Positions 1 to 7,721 of a stretch of 64,000 bases of DNA are shown here, piece after piece (positions within the stretch are counted from its first letter, which is position 1; every line of letters begins with the position of its first letter). The position numbers and the translations under genes were made by a program. The notes beneath the pieces are model-generated. The model was not told the origin of the DNA. It made no database searches and worked only from the letters and a program-made list of their open reading frames with translations. This DNA is from Curtobacterium ammoniigenes NBRC 101786 (lineage in GTDB: Bacteria > Actinomycetota > Actinomycetes > Actinomycetales > Microbacteriaceae), in contig NZ_BCSV01000001.1 in the NCBI RefSeq assembly GCF_001571045.1, forward strand, positions 761,006 through 825,005. Direction: 5' to 3'.

Positions 1-2
1 TC

Positions 3-878
3 GGACAGGCGAAGGCGGAGCGCGCCGCCGCGCACGCACACGCGGTCGACCCGGAGCTCGACGTCCACGCCATCGTGGGGGCGTTCTCCGCCGCGCTCGT
101 CGCGGACGCGGACGTCGTCGTCGACGCCGCCGACTCGACCGAGCTGACACGACGCATCTCGGACGCCTGCGCCAAGGCGGGGATTCCGTTCGTCTGGGGG
201 AGCGCGCTCGGGTTCGACGGTCAGGTCGCAATGTTCTGGGACGCGCGCGGCGTCGACTTCCACGACCTCCACCCCGAACCCCTGCCCGACGAAGGCGCCT
301 GCGCGCTCGACGGGGTCCTGCCCGCGCTCTGCCAGGTGATCGGCTCCATCATGGCCGGGCAGGTGCTCGCGCTCGCCGCCGGAATCGGCGAGCCGCTCCT
401 CGGATCCGTCCGGACGGTCGACGCGCGAACGTGGCGATGGATCGAGAGCCCTGTCCGGCGAGGGCCGGATTCCGCTCGCCCGCTCCCGCTCGGCGTGACG
501 CTGGAGGACGCGACACGCAGCGACGATCGCTCTGGCGTCGATCTCCCGCGCGTCGATGTCCATGGGCTCGCCCAGGCGGGCGCCCGGCCGGTCGTGCTCC
601 TCGATGTCCGCACGGACGTCGAGCGGGAACTCGGGATCATCGACGGTGCGCTGTCGCTGGCCGAGTTCGAGGACCGGTTCGATGCCGGCCCTCCAGGCGG
701 AACCCGCGTCCCCGACGGCCGGCCGAACCTCGGCGTCGTCGTGATCTGCGAGCGCGGCCCGCGTGCGGAGGCGTGGATCCGAGCCCACCCGGGATTCCAG
801 GCCGCCGTCCTCGACGGGGGGATGCGCGCATGGCGCATGGCGGGCCTCCCGATCGTGTCGCCGCCGACCGCGCGCTGA
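3..878 (+). CDS. MoeB/ThiF-type adenylyltransferase with C-terminal rhodanese domain (5' truncated by window edge)
   Basis: The reading frame is open back to base 3, so the gene starts outside the window. The first visible residues (GQAKAERAAAHAHAVDPELD) match the part of E1-like MoeB/ThiF enzymes after the nucleotide-binding loop, followed by the conserved DADVVVDAADS segment. These enzymes adenylate the C-terminal glycine of a small sulfur carrier (MoaD or ThiS). The last ~110 residues look like a rhodanese domain, with VVVICERGPRAE as the likely active-site loop and the typical DGGMRAWRMAGLPI ending. This architecture is that of MoeZ/MoeBR enzymes, which activate and also sulfurate the carrier protein. 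The molybdate transporter downstream favours a role in molybdopterin synthesis, but thiamine or other sulfur transfer cannot be excluded. Confidence 0.85.
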   Translation, partial: GQAKAERAAAHAHAVDPELDVHAIVGAFSAALVADADVVVDAADSTELTRRISDACAKAGIPFVWGSALGFDGQVAMFWDARGVDFHDLHPEPLPDEGACALDGVLPALCQVIGSIMAGQVLALAAGIGEPLLGSVRTVDARTWRWIESPVRRGPDSARPLPLGVTLEDATRSDDRSGVDLPRVDVHGLAQAGARPVVLLDVRTDVERELGIIDGALSLAEFEDRFDAGPPGGTRVPDGRPNLGVVVICERGPRAEAWIRAHPGFQAAVLDGGMRAWRMAGLPIVSPPTAR

Positions 879-921
879 CGCACGACGCCCTCCGGCCGCA
901 CTCCGCACGCTGACGCACGAC

Positions 922-964
922 GCCCCCGTCGCCCGGCTCCCAAAGGAGACCGCGCGACGGGGGC
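922..964. terminator. Intergenic hairpin between convergent genes
   Basis: An 11-bp perfect inverted repeat (GCCCCCGTCGC at 922-932 and GCGACGGGGGC at 954-964) lies between the stop of the MoeB-like gene and the stop of the convergent exported-protein gene. It is GC-rich without a T tract, as is common for actinobacterial terminators, and could serve both strands. A 17-bp direct repeat (GCTGACGCACGACGCCC at 874-890 and 909-925) precedes it; the first copy includes the stop codon of the MoeB-like gene. Confidence 0.6.
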
Positions 965-988
965 AGGTGCCGTCCGGAGGAAGCGGGA

Positions 989-1672
989 TTACTTGATCTG
1001 CGCGGTGATGGTCGCGACGCCCACGAGGAGCTCGGACTTCACGGCGGTCGTGTTGAACGTCTTGTTCAGCAGCGCAGCGGCGTCCGGCGAGATGTGCACC
1101 GTGGTGCCGGTGAGGATCGCGTCGTTGCCCTGCAGCATCAGCGGCTTCAGGGTCTGGCCGTGCAGGTCGAACAGGTAGGCCTGCGTCGCAGCGACGGTGC
1201 CGTTCACGGCGACGTCGCCGTACAGGCGCGAGTTCCCGGGGTTGATGGTGAAGTTCGACAGCGTCACCGTCGTGCTACCGGCCTTCAGCGACAGGCCCGA
1301 GCCGTCGTGCTCGAGGATGCCCTGCACGTAGGGGCGGTAGTGGCTCTTCGGCGACCAGTACACGACCGATCCACCGGTGATCGGGAAGGAGACGGTCGAG
1401 CCGTTCAGCTGGGCCGAGCCGGTGACCCCAGGCGTCAGGCCGAGGGACTTGAGGGCCGCGAGGAAGCCAGAGTCCAGCGCGACGGCCGTGTTGCCGCCCT
1501 TGATCGCCGGCACAGCGGCCTCGGGGGCGGGGATCGTGGAGGAGGACGAGGCCGCCTTGACGGTGTGGACGGTCGGGCTTGCGTTCGCGACGCCAGTGCC
1601 GATGCCGAACCCGCTGACGATGATCGCTGCTGCGGCTGCCGCGCCGACGCCGGCCTTGGTGGACTTGCGCAT
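989..1672 (-). CDS. Exported protein of unknown function
   Basis: 227 aa. It has a clear Sec-type signal peptide: basic MRKSTK, a hydrophobic Ala/Ile/Val core, and a likely cleavage site near VANASP (about residue 32). The mature part begins with a Ser/Ala/Pro-rich linker. It then forms a soluble domain rich in beta-prone Val, Thr and Gly, with phrases such as FPITGGSVVYW, TTVTLSNFTINP and GTTVHISPDAAALLNKTF. There is no transmembrane tail, sortase motif or lipobox, so secretion or loose wall association is likely. I do not recognise a family. The start is the ATG followed by basic residues, with a GGAA-type ribosome site about 7 nt upstream. Confidence 0.7.
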   Translation of the reverse strand: MRKSTKAGVGAAAAAAIIVSGFGIGTGVANASPTVHTVKAASSSSTIPAPEAAVPAIKGGNTAVALDSGFLAALKSLGLTPGVTGSAQLNGSTVSFPITGGSVVYWSPKSHYRPYVQGILEHDGSGLSLKAGSTTVTLSNFTINPGNSRLYGDVAVNGTVAATQAYLFDLHGQTLKPLMLQGNDAILTGTTVHISPDAAALLNKTFNTTAVKSELLVGVATITAQIK

Positions 1673-1813
1673 AATCGATTCCGTTCTGTCTGCTGTGAGC
1701 GCGCCGAATACCGCCCGTGTTCGAGCGGAGAACCAGCAGTTGGTAGCTGGTGAGCGCCCCCGGTGTTTCCCGGGTTGTGCATGTGATTCGGGGGCCTTCG
1801 GGAACCGGTTTGG

Positions 1814-3781
1814 TCAGGTTCGAAAAAAATCCGCCGGACCGTCAGACGCGGGCCAGATGCGCACGTCCGCGGGGGAGATGCGCACGCCGCAGCGATCCCC
1901 GGGCAGCAGCGCGGCGGGATCGGGATGACGCGCCTCCTCAGCGATGCGTGGTGCGGAGGCGACGCGGGCACGCACGCGCGGTCCTCCCTCGATCGACAGG
2001 TCGACGAGCCACGCGCCACCGACGGGCGCGATATCGTCGACGACCGCGATCGACGTGGGTTCGGCGTCGGACGCCGTCAGCACGATTTGCTCGGGCCGGA
2101 CGCTCCAGAGCACGGGCTGCCCGCTCGTCGCCGCGATCGCGCGTAACTGCTCGTGGACGCCGCGCAGGCGGAGCGCGCCGCTCGCCACTTCATCGGGGCC
2201 GGCCGCCACACCGTCGACGATGTTCTCGATCCCGAGAATCCGCGCGACTGCGACGGACGCTGGACGATCGAAGACCTCCCGGGTCGTGCCCTGTTGGAGC
2301 ACTCGGCCGGCGTCCAACACGATCAGGTCATCGGCGAGGACCGCGGCCTCCTCGGGATCGTGGGTGACGACGAGCGTCGACAGTCCGACCGAACGCTGGA
2401 GCCGTCGGACGAGCGTGCGCAGTTCAGCGCGGATCGGCGTGTCGAGCGCCGAGAACGGCTCGTCGAGCAGCACCACCTCCGGATCGCGAGCAAGCGCCTG
2501 CGCGAGTGCGACGCGCTGCCGCTGGCCGCCGGAAAGCTCGTCGGGCAGCCGGTCCACGAGCGTGTCGATCTGGAGCGCGCGCAGCCACCAGACGGCGAGG
2601 CCCGGATCCGCGCCCACGCCGAACATCACCTGCTCCCACACCGTGCGGTTCGGCAGGAGCACGCCGCCTTGCGGCAGATAGCCGATCCGCCGATGCTCGG
2701 CGACCACACCGTCAAGGCGACGGCCCCCGACGACGACCGCCGCGCCTCCCGTCCGGTCACCGGAGCTGTGGGGGTTTCCATCGGACGGCGTTGGGGACGG
2801 ATGCGACGGAACGAGCCCGCTGATCGCGCGGAGGGTCAGCGACTTGCCGGATCCTGATGCGCCCAGGATCGCAAGGCGGTGGGTGGACGCGCGATGCTGC
2901 ACGGCGAGGTCGAAGGAGCCGGCGACGGCCCGGAGGGCGAGTTCGACGGGTGCTGGCGTTCGCGAGGACGGTGCTCGGACGGTCACAGCATCGTGCGGCA
3001 CCCCATCGCGTCGGCGGGACCGCGAGCGCCGCCGCCGCAGAGGCCCGAGCATCGCGACCGCGAGGAGCGCGATCACTGAGACACCCAGCGCGAGGACGGT
3101 CGGAGCCTGCGTCGTCGGCAGACCGGCGCTCTGGAACTGCACGTTCACGAAGACCGGCAGCGTGTAGGGGTGGTACGCGAGCAGCGCGGTCGCGCCGTAC
3201 TCGCCGAGTGCGCGCAGCCAGGTGAGAATCGCGCCCGCGGCGATACCGTCCGCGGCGAGCGGGAGCCACACCGACCAGAATCGTCCCATCGGCCGATGAC
3301 CGAGCGATCGCGCGAGGTCATCGAGCGCCGGATCGACCGAGCGAAACGCGCTCCGAGCCGCGATGACGAGAAACGGCGCGGCGACGAACGTCTGGGCGAT
3401 GACCACCCCGGCGAGCGACTCGGTCAGCGCACCGCCGAACAGCGCCCCGACCGGCGTGTACGGGCCCACGATGTCGACGAGCACGATCCCGCTCATCACC
3501 GGAGGCAGCGCGAGCGGCAGCTGCACCAGGAAGCCGATGACCCGAGCGACGACACCACTGGCGCGTGCGAGCACGAATGCGAGCGGGACCCCGAACAGCA
3601 GCACGATGAGCGTCGAGATCGACGCACTCAGAACCGACGTGCCGAGCGCACCGAAGAGGCCGGCCTGCCCGAAGCCGTGTGGGCCCGGCGCACCGAGCCG
3701 ACCGATGAACGCGACCAACGGCACGGCGAGCGCGAGCGCCAGGACTGCGCCCAACCAGACGAGCGGTCGCGGAGCCTCCAT
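1814..3781 (-). CDS. Molybdate ABC transporter, fused permease and ATPase (ModB-ModC)
   Basis: 655 aa, equal to a normal ModB (~260 aa) plus a normal ModC (~370 aa). Residues ~1-265 carry about six transmembrane helices and the permease coupling loop (LGEYGATALLAYHPYTLPVFV). After a basic linker comes an ABC ATPase with Walker A GASGSGKS, Q-loop YLPQ, signature LSGGQRQRVALAQAL, Walker B VVLLDEPFSALD and H-loop VVTHDPEEA. The last ~130 residues resemble the TOBE/MOP oxyanion-sensing domain of ModC. Together with the binding protein encoded just upstream it should import molybdate or tungstate. The start lies 9 nt after the stop of that gene, so both form one leftward operon. No frameshift joins the halves: the fusion is a single open frame. 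Confidence 0.9.
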   Translation of the reverse strand: MEAPRPLVWLGAVLALALAVPLVAFIGRLGAPGPHGFGQAGLFGALGTSVLSASISTLIVLLFGVPLAFVLARASGVVARVIGFLVQLPLALPPVMSGIVLVDIVGPYTPVGALFGGALTESLAGVVIAQTFVAAPFLVIAARSAFRSVDPALDDLARSLGHRPMGRFWSVWLPLAADGIAAGAILTWLRALGEYGATALLAYHPYTLPVFVNVQFQSAGLPTTQAPTVLALGVSVIALLAVAMLGPLRRRRSRSRRRDGVPHDAVTVRAPSSRTPAPVELALRAVAGSFDLAVQHRASTHRLAILGASGSGKSLTLRAISGLVPSHPSPTPSDGNPHSSGDRTGGAAVVVGGRRLDGVVAEHRRIGYLPQGGVLLPNRTVWEQVMFGVGADPGLAVWWLRALQIDTLVDRLPDELSGGQRQRVALAQALARDPEVVLLDEPFSALDTPIRAELRTLVRRLQRSVGLSTLVVTHDPEEAAVLADDLIVLDAGRVLQQGTTREVFDRPASVAVARILGIENIVDGVAAGPDEVASGALRLRGVHEQLRAIAATSGQPVLWSVRPEQIVLTASDAEPTSIAVVDDIAPVGGAWLVDLSIEGGPRVRARVASAPRIAEEARHPDPAALLPGDRCGVRISPADVRIWPASDGPADFFRT

Positions 3782-3790
3782 GCTCCGACG

Positions 3791-4714
3791 CTACCGGCCG
3801 ACCACCGTCTGCAGCTCGTGCGGGACCCCCGTACCGTGAACGCTCGGCGGCGACACGATGTCGAACCCGTTCGCGCGGAGCGTGCGGCCACCTGCCCCGC
3901 CGAGCAGATACGTGATGAACGCGTCCGCTCCATTCGGGTCCGGCGCGCCGGACAGTCGCGTGATCGTGTAGCTGGCTACGAGGTGCTCGCCGGTGAGCGG
4001 CACCGTCGGGATCCCGGCGGCCTTCGCCTCGCTCGCGTAGAAGAATCCAGCGTCGAGCTGCCCGGACTGGAGGCGCCCCACGAGTCCGGCTTCCGGCTGC
4101 ACGTCCGCCCCGCCGTGCGCGAGTGCGGTGAGCGCCGGCAGGTTGTGCTTCGACGCGGCGTCCTCGAGGGCCTGCACGCCGAGCTTGCCCTTCGGGTCGA
4201 GCGCCGGGTCGGTGCTGCCGAACCGGAACCCGGGCGAACCGATGACGTCGTACCAGGGCTTGGAACGGAGTTCCGCGGCGAACCGGCTCTTCGGGTTGTA
4301 GCCGATCACGAGTGCTGAGGACGCGAAGGTGGCGTACCACGTGACGCGCGCCCCGTTCGCGCTGCCTTCCAGTGTCTGATTGACGGCCGGGCTGGCGCTG
4401 ATGAACACGTCGGCTTTCGTCGTCCGGGCACGGATCTGGGTGGCGAGGGCCGTGGAGCCGCCTCCGGTTCCTTGGAACCGATAACCGGTGGCTCTGCTGA
4501 ATGCCGGTCCGATCTGCTGTTCCATGAGCGCCGTCAGCGATCCTGCATACAGGACGTCGACGGGGCCGGTCCCGCGCGTGATCGCCGGCGATGCGCTCGG
4601 CGACGACGACGATGACGACGCGCGCGGAGCGGATGCGGCACCGCACCCGCTCAGGGCGAGGAGCGCGATCGCGGTGATTGCGGCGCTGGGTGCGAGACGG
4701 CGGGGACAGAGCAC
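3791..4714 (-). CDS. Molybdate/tungstate-binding lipoprotein (ModA/WtpA type)
   Basis: 307 aa from a GTG start. The N-terminus (MLCPRRLAPSAAITAIALLA then LSGC lipobox) is a lipoprotein signal peptide, and a Ser-rich linker follows. The mature protein has the oxyanion-binding fold signature VLYAGSLTALMEQQIGPAF, the ADVFISAS strand and FGSTDPALDPKGKLGVQAL. The last motif resembles the WtpA/tungstate-binding subgroup more than classical ModA. It should deliver molybdate or tungstate to the fused permease-ATPase encoded 9 nt downstream. A much longer open frame exists upstream, but the GTG at 4714 is preferred: it places the signal peptide at the N-terminus, and a TACGCT hexamer (4722-4727, minus strand) ends 7 nt upstream, the spacing of a leaderless promoter. 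Confidence 0.85.
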   Translation of the reverse strand: MLCPRRLAPSAAITAIALLALSGCGAASAPRASSSSSSPSASPAITRGTGPVDVLYAGSLTALMEQQIGPAFSRATGYRFQGTGGGSTALATQIRARTTKADVFISASPAVNQTLEGSANGARVTWYATFASSALVIGYNPKSRFAAELRSKPWYDVIGSPGFRFGSTDPALDPKGKLGVQALEDAASKHNLPALTALAHGGADVQPEAGLVGRLQSGQLDAGFFYASEAKAAGIPTVPLTGEHLVASYTITRLSGAPDPNGADAFITYLLGGAGGRTLRANGFDIVSPPSVHGTGVPHELQTVVGR

Positions 4715-4820
4715 AGTGCAGAGCGTACGTGGCTCGTCGGCAGCGTGCTGGCCGGTGGGCAGCCTCCTGGCTCGTGGCGGACCGCGCCGAACGGGTCCGA
4801 TCGTCCGTATGGTCGAGTGC

Positions 4821-6320
4821 ATGCGAACGCGCAACGAGTGGCGAAGCGTCGCGGGGACGACCGTGCGGCTCCGTTGGGCCTGGCCTGCCGGTCGACGATC
4901 GGATGCCGTCGTCGTGCTCGTGCACGGGATCGGCATGTCGCATCGGTCCTTCCGCCGGCTGCAGACCGTGCTCGCGCGGGCGCGCACAACGGTCGCGGTC
5001 GACCTTCCCGGGTTCGGAGGCGCACCGGATCCCGGGCGTCCGCTCCGAGCGGATGCGCTCGCTCGGGCGGTGATCGCCGCGGTGCTGGAGGCGCATCCGT
5101 CCGCGCATTCGCTCGTCGTCGTCGGCCAGTCGATGGGAGCACAGGTCGCGGTGGAGGCGGGGCTCCTGCCCGGTGCGCCGGTCGCGGCTGTCGTCGTGAT
5201 CGGCCCGGTCGTCGACGACCGGCGCGCAACCGCAGTCGCCCAGGCCGGCGCGCTGCTGCTCGACGTCGGCGTCGAGTCCGCGCGCATGAACGCCGTCGTC
5301 ATCACCGACTCGCTCCGCAGCGCCCGGCAGTACCGGCGCCAACTCGAGCCGATGCTCCGCTATCCGATGCTCGAGCGCGTCGCCATGCTCGATCGTCCGC
5401 TCGTCGTCGTGCGCGGCTCCGCCGACCGGATCAGCGATGCGACCTGGGCGCGACGCATCGTCCGTGCCGCGCCGAACGGACGGCTCGTCGAGCTTCCGGG
5501 GCCGCACCACGTTCAGGAGTCGGATCCGGTCGGCGTCGCGGCGCTCGTCGGTGCTGCGTTGCCAGCGGACCGTGACGCGCCATCGTCGGGGTCCGCAGGC
5601 AGCGCCGGTCCGGCGGACGGTGGGGGGACGCCTGAGCGCCGTCGCCCGGGCCGCGTCACGATCGCACGGTGGTGGGTGCTCGACTGGACCGCCTCGATCG
5701 TCGGACAGGCGCGGTCACTGGGGCGAACCTCCCCGGCTGACTATGCCGACGGCTCGCGGCGGCCGGTCGTCGTGCTCCCGGGCATCTACGAAACCTGGCA
5801 CTTCCTCGAGCCGCTCATGGTTGCCCTGCACGACGCGGGGCACCCAGTGTTCGTCGTTCCCGCCCTCGGGCACAACGTCCTGCCGATTCCCGAGAGCGCC
5901 GCGATTCTGCGCTCGGTCATCGAGCGCGAGGACCTGCGGGACGTGCTCATCCTGGCCCACAGCAAGGGCGGCCTCATCGGCAAGTACGCGATGACGCTGG
6001 CGGACCCGCAGGGGCGGATCGGGGGAATGATCGCGATCGGCACGCCCTTCGCCGGATCGCGCTGGGCGCGCGTGGCACCCGTGACGCATCTGCGCAGCCT
6101 GCACGGCGCGGACCCGGTCATCTCCGCGCTGCGGCTCGACGCGGCGGTCAATGCGCGCATCACGTCGATCTTCGGCGTGTTCGACACGCTCGTGCCATCC
6201 GGATCACGACTCGTGGGAGCGCGGAACGTCGAACTGCCGGTCGGAGGCCACTTCCGCATCCTCCGCGACCCACGCGCCGTTGTCGCCGTGCTCGCTGCGG
6301 CGGACGCGGCGTGCGAATAA
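4821..6320 (+). CDS. Tandem alpha/beta-hydrolase protein
   Basis: 499 aa with two consecutive alpha/beta-hydrolase domains. The first (~1-248) has the oxyanion-loop VLVHGIGMSH, nucleophile elbow VGQSMG (Ser104) and a likely catalytic His near GPHH (~230). A Ser/Gly/Pro-rich linker (~250-280) leads to the second (~285-499), with VVLPGIYETW, nucleophile AHSKGG (Ser381), acid candidate Asp455 and His477 (GGHF). The second is lipase-like (triacylglycerol lipase/PGAP1 style), the first resembles small esterases. No signal peptide is visible, so it is probably cytoplasmic. A TATGGT hexamer (4808-4813) ends 7 nt before the ATG, suggesting a leaderless mRNA divergent from the modA promoter. Substrates cannot be read from sequence. 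Confidence 0.85.
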   Translation: MRTRNEWRSVAGTTVRLRWAWPAGRRSDAVVVLVHGIGMSHRSFRRLQTVLARARTTVAVDLPGFGGAPDPGRPLRADALARAVIAAVLEAHPSAHSLVVVGQSMGAQVAVEAGLLPGAPVAAVVVIGPVVDDRRATAVAQAGALLLDVGVESARMNAVVITDSLRSARQYRRQLEPMLRYPMLERVAMLDRPLVVVRGSADRISDATWARRIVRAAPNGRLVELPGPHHVQESDPVGVAALVGAALPADRDAPSSGSAGSAGPADGGGTPERRRPGRVTIARWWVLDWTASIVGQARSLGRTSPADYADGSRRPVVVLPGIYETWHFLEPLMVALHDAGHPVFVVPALGHNVLPIPESAAILRSVIEREDLRDVLILAHSKGGLIGKYAMTLADPQGRIGGMIAIGTPFAGSRWARVAPVTHLRSLHGADPVISALRLDAAVNARITSIFGVFDTLVPSGSRLVGARNVELPVGGHFRILRDPRAVVAVLAAADAACE

Positions 6321-6360
6321 ATCGTGCGCCGATCGCGCCTCACGAGGCACAATCGATGAC

Positions 6361-6567
6361 GTGCATTTGGTGAACTGCGCGATGGACGGCTGCGATGGTG
6401 TTGCGACGGTACTGTTCCAGGCGCCGGGCGAGCGCTGGAATCGCGTCACCGCGTTCTTCACCGCGAGATGCCAGACGTGCGGCGCCGAGTGGACGGTGGA
6501 CCAGCCGGCTTCCAAGGGCGGCCCGACCGGAGGCCGATTCGGTGGCGCTCGGCGCCGTCTCCAGTGA
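6361..6567 (+). CDS. Small zinc-ribbon-like protein
   Basis: 68 aa from GTG. Four cysteines are arranged as CAMDGC near the N-terminus and CQTC in the middle, a plausible zinc ribbon, with VATVLFQAPGERWNRVTAFF between them and a basic Arg/Gly C-terminus. A CACAAT hexamer at 6348-6353 ends 7 nt before the GTG, consistent with a leaderless transcript. The frame is also open further upstream, but that part overlaps the hydrolase gene and looks like an out-of-frame shadow. Function unknown. Confidence 0.5.
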   Translation: MHLVNCAMDGCDGVATVLFQAPGERWNRVTAFFTARCQTCGAEWTVDQPASKGGPTGGRFGGARRRLQ

Positions 6568-6725
6568 GGTCCGCAGCACCCGTGCGCGCCCCGCGCCGGG
6601 CTTGGCTCCTTCTTGGCAGATGATGCGCATGCTGATCGTGCGGCAGCCGCTCGGTCAGCAGCAGCACTGAGCATGCCCGCCGACCCGGGCCGTTGTGCCC
6701 CACGGACGCATGAGGAGGTGGCCGA

Positions 6726-7715
6726 ATGAGCAGTCAGGACCCGGATCGCCGGATCGTGCAGCGAAGTGCGCTGAGCATCGGTGTTCAGGTTGCGATCATC
6801 TCCGCACTCCTTGTCATCGCGATCTTTGCGATCTTCGTCGGTTTCCTGTGGTGGCAGAGCCTGCGGCGGGAGGCGATGGAACCCCATGACGGTGACATCC
6901 GCATCGCCATCCAGCCGATCCATGTCGTCGTCGCCCTCGTGAGCATCGGCGGGTTCTCCATCGCCCTCGCTGGGCTGGCCTCCTGGTTCATCGCTCGGCG
7001 CGCAACGCGCCCGATCGAGGATGCGCTGCGGCTTCAGCGGACGTTCGTCTCCGACGCAAGCCACGAGCTGCGGACGCCGCTGACCGTGCTCGATGCCCGC
7101 ATGCAGCGACTCGCACGCGTCCTCGACGATTCGGTCGCCCGGGAACGCGTGCTCGGACAGCTCCGCGACGACATGCGATCGATGCGAGACCTCGTCGATG
7201 ACCTGCTCGAGACCGCGACCCTGCGCGATCGGTCACCGGGGGAGGAGTACGCCAACCTCAGGACGGAGCTCGGAGCGGCCCTCGACGATATGCAGCTCCT
7301 CGCTGAGCGGCGCGGTGTGCGCTTCGAGGTCCGGTCCGCGGAGGCGGCGGTGCAGATCAGTCCGACCGCGCTGCGCCGCAGTCTCGTCATCCTCGTCGAC
7401 AACGCGATCGCGCACTCGCCTGATGGCGGTGTCGTTGGCGTCTTCACTCGAGTCGACGGCAACGCTCTGGTCATCGATGTCGCGGATCAGGGCCCCGGCA
7501 TTCGCGGTATCGATCCGGAGCGGGTGTTCGATCGGTTCGCGCATGGGACGGCCACCACGATCGATCCTGGTCATCGCACTGGCTTCGGCATCGGCCTCGC
7601 GCTGCTTGCCGAGATCGCGGGCCGGTTCGGAGGCGCGGTCCGCGTGTCGGCGACCTCGCCGGCCGGGACCGTGTTCACCTTGCGTCTGCCGCTCGCGGGT
7701 GCGCGAACGATCTGA
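6726..7715 (+). CDS. Sensor histidine kinase (orphan)
   Basis: 329 aa. Two transmembrane helices (~18-42 and ~66-90) flank a very short extracytoplasmic loop of ~22 residues. A HAMP-like region (RRATRPIEDA) is followed by the phosphoacceptor H box SDASHELRTPLTVLDARM (His113), an N box (VDNAIAHS), the G1 box DQGPGI and the G2 box GFGIGLALLAEI. The tiny sensor loop suggests sensing in the membrane or through a partner. A strong ribosome site (GAGGAGG) precedes the ATG. No response regulator is adjacent: the small zinc-ribbon gene lies upstream, and a convergent glycosyltransferase gene ends 6 bp downstream, so the partner must be encoded elsewhere. Confidence 0.9.
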   Translation: MSSQDPDRRIVQRSALSIGVQVAIISALLVIAIFAIFVGFLWWQSLRREAMEPHDGDIRIAIQPIHVVVALVSIGGFSIALAGLASWFIARRATRPIEDALRLQRTFVSDASHELRTPLTVLDARMQRLARVLDDSVARERVLGQLRDDMRSMRDLVDDLLETATLRDRSPGEEYANLRTELGAALDDMQLLAERRGVRFEVRSAEAAVQISPTALRRSLVILVDNAIAHSPDGGVVGVFTRVDGNALVIDVADQGPGIRGIDPERVFDRFAHGTATTIDPGHRTGFGIGLALLAEIAGRFGGAVRVSATSPAGTVFTLRLPLAGARTI

Positions 7716-7721
7716 GCCGCG

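Noticed and set aside
3318..5510. Open frame of 730 codons on the minus strand across modB, modA and the hydrolase
   Set aside because: Wrong frame relative to modA and ModB-ModC, which have clear domains; composition is that of a frame shadow.
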